Below, piece by piece: positions 59,101 through 64,000 of a stretch of DNA of 64,000 nt. Positions within the stretch are counted from its first letter, which is position 1. The number at the start of each line of letters is the position of its first letter. The position numbers were made by a program, and so were the translations under genes. Under the pieces are notes generated by a model. The model worked only from the letters and a program-made list of their open reading frames with translations. It did no database searches and had not been told where the DNA came from. The stretch comes from Hericium rajendrae (Eukaryota > Basidiomycota > Agaricomycetes > Russulales > Hericiaceae), in NCBI GenBank assembly GCA_033439255.1, contig CM065879.1, forward strand, positions 3,044,501 through 3,108,500, written 5' to 3'.

Positions 59101-59725
59101 CAGGGACGACTTTATGCAGAATCGCACTGATGATCGCGCTGGTGAAGGACTCAGGAGCCGGAAGACAGCACAACGTCCCTGGTGCCTCGATCGTGCCAAC
59201 TGCGTGAAGTCGAAGTGCAGGCGAGCGCGCAGCCTTCAGATCGGCAGCGGCCCGGCGGCCCGCCGCCTTATCTCCGCTAACCAGAACCAACCAGGACACC
59301 TTATCTCCGCAACTGAAATACTGACCGAAGATGCGATGGCCTCGGGAAAGCGTCAACACGGGTCTAATTTCACACTGTTGAAGTCGCGCTGGTCATAAAA
59401 ATGCAACGCATCCGCAGTTGAACAGAAGTCCCCTACGGATGCTAACTACCATTGTCAACAGTTCCCGAAAAACATGAACGAAAATCCGGATCCATGATGC
59501 TAAAGTCACGATAAACGTCTCCAAGCCCGGTCGACCATTCCATGCTAATGATGAATACAATATTCCAACTCCATGATGCTGATGTTTGCGCGATGTGAAA
59601 CGCCGTGAGATGATGATGTGATGGTAAGATGTCGCGTTCTGTGGAAAAAGGCAGCATCAGTCACTGCTTGTTCTGCATGTGCAGAGACTCGGGACATACG
59701 AAGAGTAGGCGGGTGCGTCGTTCGC
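56193..59725. other. Gene-poor region, one long unidentified open frame
   Basis: No recognised gene. On the minus strand a 179-codon open frame (58820-59359, starting MLTLSRGHRIFGQYFSCGDK) is followed by a 77-codon frame (58611-58844) with a cysteine-rich piece TCGWCAFCKLTQTVHDDRG. They might belong to an orphan gene. Elsewhere only short frames occur. The first few hundred bases are presumably the promoter of transporter B. Confidence 0.3.
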
Positions 59726-59846
59726 TTAAGCGACTATGCACATGGAGTGGCCGCCGCTGCCGCCGTCTTCGGACTCCACGGGGAATGCTCGTCTCGGGCT
59801 TCTCGACGGTGGATGAGGTGAAGAGGTGTTTGATGAAGGAGTCCAT
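59726..59846 (-). CDS. Candidate mating pheromone precursor with CaaX box
   Basis: A tiny intronless reading starts MDSFIKHLFTSSTVEKPETS, and the MDSF opening is typical of agaricomycete pheromone precursors. One frame over, it ends ESEDGGSGGHSMCIVA and a stop. CIVA is a farnesylation CaaX box behind a glycine-rich, acidic lead, as in B mating-type lipopeptide pheromones of mushrooms, which often end CVVA or similar. The two parts meet at a CCCC run in ATTCCCCGTGG. One C fewer gives a continuous peptide of about 39 residues. Without that, the CaaX frame has no ATG. The precursor would be farnesylated, carboxymethylated and cut near the acidic residues, and sensed by a Ste3-type receptor. No receptor gene is recognisable in the window. 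Confidence 0.6.
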
Positions 59847-60790
59847 TGCGAGATGAGGATGGTCAAGAGACGAGAAGAGCAGCTGCGTCTGGGGGTTTCG
59901 CTGGAGAGGAGAACCTGGAGACATCAAGGCCAGAAAATGCTCTTTTTATGCATTTCAGAGGTCCCTACCGCGTCCTGAATTCCCGACCTTGTAACATATG
60001 GCGGCGAAACCACTTGAACAAAGCACAAGGTGAGACTGACCTTCTTCCAACTGAATGGATGACTTCGTAGGAAGACGATATGCACGTGCCTGAGTAAAAA
60101 CAATAACGAGTACGGTGAGAATGCCGTACGCGGTTTCGTTTGAGCGCCGCCAAGACGCGCAAAACAATAAGGACGCGATCACTACATGTTAATCCCATCG
60201 ACATCACGGGCGGTTCAGGATCATGAATCAGATACCGCTTGTCCAGAAATTCAGGTGCTATGGTTGTGCTTGAGGTAAGAATAAGAACTTTATCTTGAGA
60301 ATGAGCAGAACACCGAATGTTAGAAAGGCTCCACTCTGGTTCCATGCTTGAGACATCATAAGCGCAAAACAGTAAAGACACTTGTCTCGAATTCCCTGAA
60401 CAAGATCATGCTGGACCCATTAGATGATTAACGCCAAGCGCGGTGAGATGTGGCAAAAGACCACTTGCATGACATAGCGATTCACTGCTGGGGTGGGGTA
60501 GGGTGTTTGCGCGAATGGATATTCAGGAGTAGAGACGTTGGCCGCCATCCGGTAAAGCAGGGTCGATGTGAAGCTGAAACTGTCATTTGGCAGAGTTCAG
60601 AATTTCGGACGTCGGAGAGCCAGCACTGCTGGCGCTAGCCTTTCGTGTTCACAACTCGGAACACTGAGGAGATTCTACCAGAGAAACAGACAGAAATGAT
60701 TACAAACCGCGAACAGATGAAATCCCAAGCTTTGTCCCAAGCCAACTCATTTTTCCGCGACACCTTCTATCAGCCACATCTTCAGCGTAC
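59847..60790. other. Spacer, nothing recognised
   Basis: Only short open frames on both strands, none with conserved content. It is downstream of the glycoside-hydrolase-like gene and upstream of the pheromone-like reading. Confidence 0.35.
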
Positions 60791-62826
60791 CTAGCACATG
60801 CATGCACTGGATTGCCCAACGGCACCCTGGAACACCCATGCCCCGCTCCCGATGCTCCCAAACTCGATTGACCCATTTTGGATGTCCGCGCCCGCGCTGA
60901 ACACCGCAGTCGCCTTTTCCTCTTCGTTCCCGCCCAGGACATCATCAAGCGAGATGCTGGCGTTCGCGTAGTTCAGGTTGACGGCGATGACGAGCGTGCT
61001 CGTGCCCGAAGCCAACGACCACACGCCGATGTCGACGCGAGAAGATGTGATGATGTGGTTGAATGTGGACGGCGCTGCTGGTGCGGAGGGATGGAGGAAG
61101 GGGACGATTTGGGGCAGGGCGAGTGCGAGAGTCGAGGATGCGGCTTTGATGTCGGGCGTGGTGGGGTCGTTCCAGGACACGACGCCTGGGAGAGTCAAAG
61201 ATAGATAAGTATGGAAGGTCTTGAGGCTATCATGTTGGAATCCTCACCGAGAGCACCTGCGTTGATCCCAACGATCGCTTCGACCAGCCACTCAGCACCG
61301 GTGGGAGCACGGCTCCAGTATCTGTCATGTACACAGTAAGCACCAGCCGTCTGAAGCGTTCGCGAAGATGAAAACGCACTCGCTGCCGCCGAACGCCTGC
61401 GGCACGGTCCAGACCCGCTTCGTCCGCTCCCACCCCAGCACCTCGAACCGCTCCTGGAACTGCGTCACCCGGTCCCTAATGTCCTCAAATTGCCCCTTGC
61501 AGTTGTCACACCCGCAGTCGCCGCGCTCGGGCGTGCACGGCGTGTGCCACGTCGTGCTGAACGTGACGTTGTTCCCGATCTCGTACGCGTCCTGCATGAG
61601 GATGTCTGCGCCCGCGGCGTAGTCTGCGAAGAAGTAGTCCTGGCAGTTCAGTACGAGCGAGGTCGGGCGGTATGGGTCGAGCGATTTGATCAGGTCGTAG
61701 GCGATTACGGTCGCGTTGAGCGGGTCGGAGGTCCCGTCGGGCTCGTCACCTGTATAGTAGAGAAGGAGATTAGTGCGCGAGAGGAGGGACTTGACTTGTT
61801 CTGTGACGGAGGTGTTGTTCATGTACGTGCTAGGAACACCATTGCATAAGAACCGATAGGTGGACTCTCGAGAATGATAAACATACTATCGCATATCATA
61901 CATCAGATAAAGCCCTAGCTCCTCCATTCTATCAACAACTTGGTTGAAGGCTGTCAGGTTGTCAAATGTGGGGACAGGGTGGATCTGACTAGCCCGTTAA
62001 TTCTGCTAAGTCAGCGTAACTGAAATCAACTCACAATGGTGAATCTATCCCAAAAAGAATTCTCAGTATTTGATAGAGCTGCAAAGATCGTACACACTCA
62101 CCCTTGTTCCTTCAGAACATTCAATACAGACAGGTTGGACGCCAGGTACCCGTCGAAGTTGTGTAATATCCGAGCGGAAATACAGGCGCGTAAGCTCCGT
62201 CTTTCTGTCCGACAGGTCTCGCAAGCAATGCGCCGGTGCGCATGTCAAATTTAGTAACAGAGCCGATGTCGGATGGAAGCGAGGGCAGATAGACCAACTC
62301 AGTGGTAGCATTGAAAGTCTGATTTCCCAAGGATGCCGAACAGCTGACAGTGTAAGGCTCGGTACGAGGAGTGAGGAACGACAATGAAAATGGAGGGACG
62401 TCGTGCCGTTAAGCCCGACGCTGCCATTTGCAAGTGGAGTGCCGTCAATGCTGGCAGAAACCTCGAGAACGGGTGTCGCGGAGTCAAGTACAGATGGGAT
62501 TGAGACGGGACTCGCGCCTTCGATGTGGCTGTACCGGACAAGTGCGTCCACAAGAATCTCCGCTGAGGAAGACTCGTCTTCTGGCAAGTAAGGCTTGAGA
62601 GCAGGCGTGCAGCGAAGCGCAAGAAGCGGCTCAGAGGAGGACGGCGGAAAGGTGAACTCTCCACCAGGCGGGACGACGGGTTGGTTCGCCATATAAACTT
62701 TACCGCACCTGCATTCGTCACGATCAGAACGAATGTCAAACACCCGAGAAATCCACATTACCATGTTTGGGCACCTGCCAATGGCAGCAAGAGTAGTGAG
62801 CTGACTATTGTGAGTTGCAGGTGCAT
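60791..62826 (-). CDS. Secreted glycoside-hydrolase-like protein
   Basis: A signal peptide (MHLQLTIVSSLLLLPLAGAQ) is followed by an N-terminal beta-rich region: CGKVYMANQPVVPPGGEFTF, a piece with ALVRYSHIEGASPVSIPSVL, then YTVSCSASLGNQTFNATTEL. Next comes a likely TIM-barrel part: GYLASNLSVLNVLKEQG-like, VDRMEELGLYLMYDMRYTYM, then NLLLYYTGDEPDGTSDPLNA and YDLIKSLDPYRPTSLVLN. Further along are ADILMQDAYEIGNNVTFSTT, CGCDNCKGQFEDIRDRVTQF and VWTVPQAFGGSEYWSRAPTG. The last exon has INAGALGVVSWNDPTTPDI and a small beta domain ending SSACMC. The GDEPD segment and the barrel layout suggest a glycoside hydrolase catalytic core; the substrate is unknown. About six introns are present and there are many N-glycosylation sites. 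Confidence 0.72.
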
Positions 62827-64000
62827 GGTTTCGTGGGGAAGGATGTTGATCAGCTTACCGTCTCTATCGAGTCGTCCCTCCCAATTATACCCTGCAGAAC
62901 AAAAGTACGCATGTGCTCGCGATGACCGTTGCGCATGACGATCCTCTATCACTGACGAACGTTGAACACAGCGAGCTATCCGAGAACAGTGGAATCATGC
63001 GGTCAGGAATCCTCGGAAGGCATCGAATACGGATAACCGGATATAGAAGGAAATCAGGTGGTAGACACGCTGTCGAGCAAGGAATAGACGAGATGGGTAG
63101 AGGAAAGATCTTATCTCAGCGATGAAAATTGAACAGCAGAGAGCGTTAAGGATGAGCGTAAAGTCTGTGTGAATACGCTTTGCATCCGCTCGAGTTCCTT
63201 GTCGAGCAGGTTTATCTGTTACAAGAATAGCAATCAACAGGCGCCCTTGTCCTTGAAAACAGAGATAACGAGTGCATCGATCCTGTTGACACGTGCAACA
63301 AGCCTGCAGCGGCGGCCGATATACTCAGACTGGGCTGCGTGCGTCACCCTGCCGGGTCAAGGTAGTAGCCCTGTACTCGTAGACTGAAGATATCCATGCT
63401 AAAGAAGCAAAAGCTGTAGTGCTCGTCAGTGAGGATTTGAATGGTTTAGTCAAAACGCACCAAAGACATGGTCGACGCGTGCAGTCACCACGTTCGCGGA
63501 CGGTCCGATGAGGATAAGTGTTCATCATCCAAGAGGCGCTCTTGTGCGTATTGTACACCCTGGGTGTATGGAACCACCTTACCTGATGACTCACTGGTAG
63601 ATAAGGGCGAGTCTTGTCTGGTCATATATTTTGTGCTGGTCAGGTCAGCATGCGCCAGCAACGATGGGTGCAATTGGCGACCGCTAGGATTTCACGAGGA
63701 GCATTATCGACAAGCTGTCATAACGTTCCCCGCTGTTGATCTCGTTAGCAAAGATAGTCATTCCATACCATCAAAAGCAAGATCTCAGACCAAGTACGCC
63801 CATGGTTTAAAGATAAAATAAGATCTTTGGTCTGCAGTTGAGGAGGAGGTCATGACGGTCAAGACAAAAAGAATCGTAAACGCGTCATGTCACGGTCACA
63901 TGCGGGCAGCTTGTTGCCGCGACCGTTCGCGACTTGCAGCTCGTCTTCTGTTGGCAACTCACAAACTCTCGTCACCGGGCCTCATCCTTGCTGCCAGTGC
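62827..64000. other. Window end, nothing recognised
   Basis: It contains the promoter side of the glycoside-hydrolase-like gene. Open frames up to 117 codons (63468-63821, plus) show no conserved features. Confidence 0.35.

Noticed and set aside
1-64000. Retroelement, virus-like element or DNA transposon
   Set aside because: No reverse transcriptase, integrase, transposase, capsid or long terminal or inverted repeats were recognised anywhere in the window.

Overview
The window looks like nuclear DNA of a mushroom-forming basidiomycete (Agaricomycetes). Genes sit close together and are split by many 45-60 bp GT-AG introns. The products are typical of this group: a DUF1752/two-finger GATA factor, an expanded family of SLIP-GC/dynamin-like GTPases, MFS hexose transporters and an Akr1 palmitoyltransferase. 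A small reading ending in a CaaX box resembles a basidiomycete mating pheromone precursor. No rRNA, tRNA, CRISPR, retroelement or DNA transposon could be supported.

Layout. 0-9.5 kb is housekeeping: an unidentified spliced reading, the Hsp70 nucleotide exchange factor FES1 (-), a small one-pass membrane protein (+), a multi-pass membrane protein (-) and translation elongation factor 1-gamma (+). 9.5-32 kb holds three related multi-exon GTPase genes: copy 1 and copy 2 on +, copy 3 on -. Between copies 2 and 3 lie a head-to-head Akr1/GPHR pair (both Golgi functions in known members) and an NAD(P)-binding reductase-like gene. Copy 1 is a mosaic: its ends are GC-normal like copy 2, but about 2.5 kb of its middle is strikingly AT-rich, and it carries an internal tandem duplication.

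32-41 kb is metabolic: an unrecognised secreted glycoprotein (-), a secreted sorbosone-dehydrogenase-like enzyme (-), an APH-type kinase-like protein (-), a peroxisomal acyl-CoA oxidase ending in AKL (+) and the H2A.Z chaperone CHZ1 (-). 41-50 kb holds one GATA transcription factor (-) flanked by about 2.1 kb and 4.0 kb of GC-rich DNA without recognisable genes. 50-56 kb has two paralogous sugar transporters in tandem (-). 56-60.8 kb is gene-poor but contains the pheromone-precursor-like reading. 60.8-62.8 kb is a secreted glycoside-hydrolase-like protein (-). The last 1.2 kb shows nothing recognisable.

A cross-cutting observation: many otherwise intact genes contain isolated one- or two-base frame breaks, mostly in short homopolymers or purine-rich tracts. 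This pattern fits residual assembly indels better than independent gene decay, and the gene models below should be read with that in mind.
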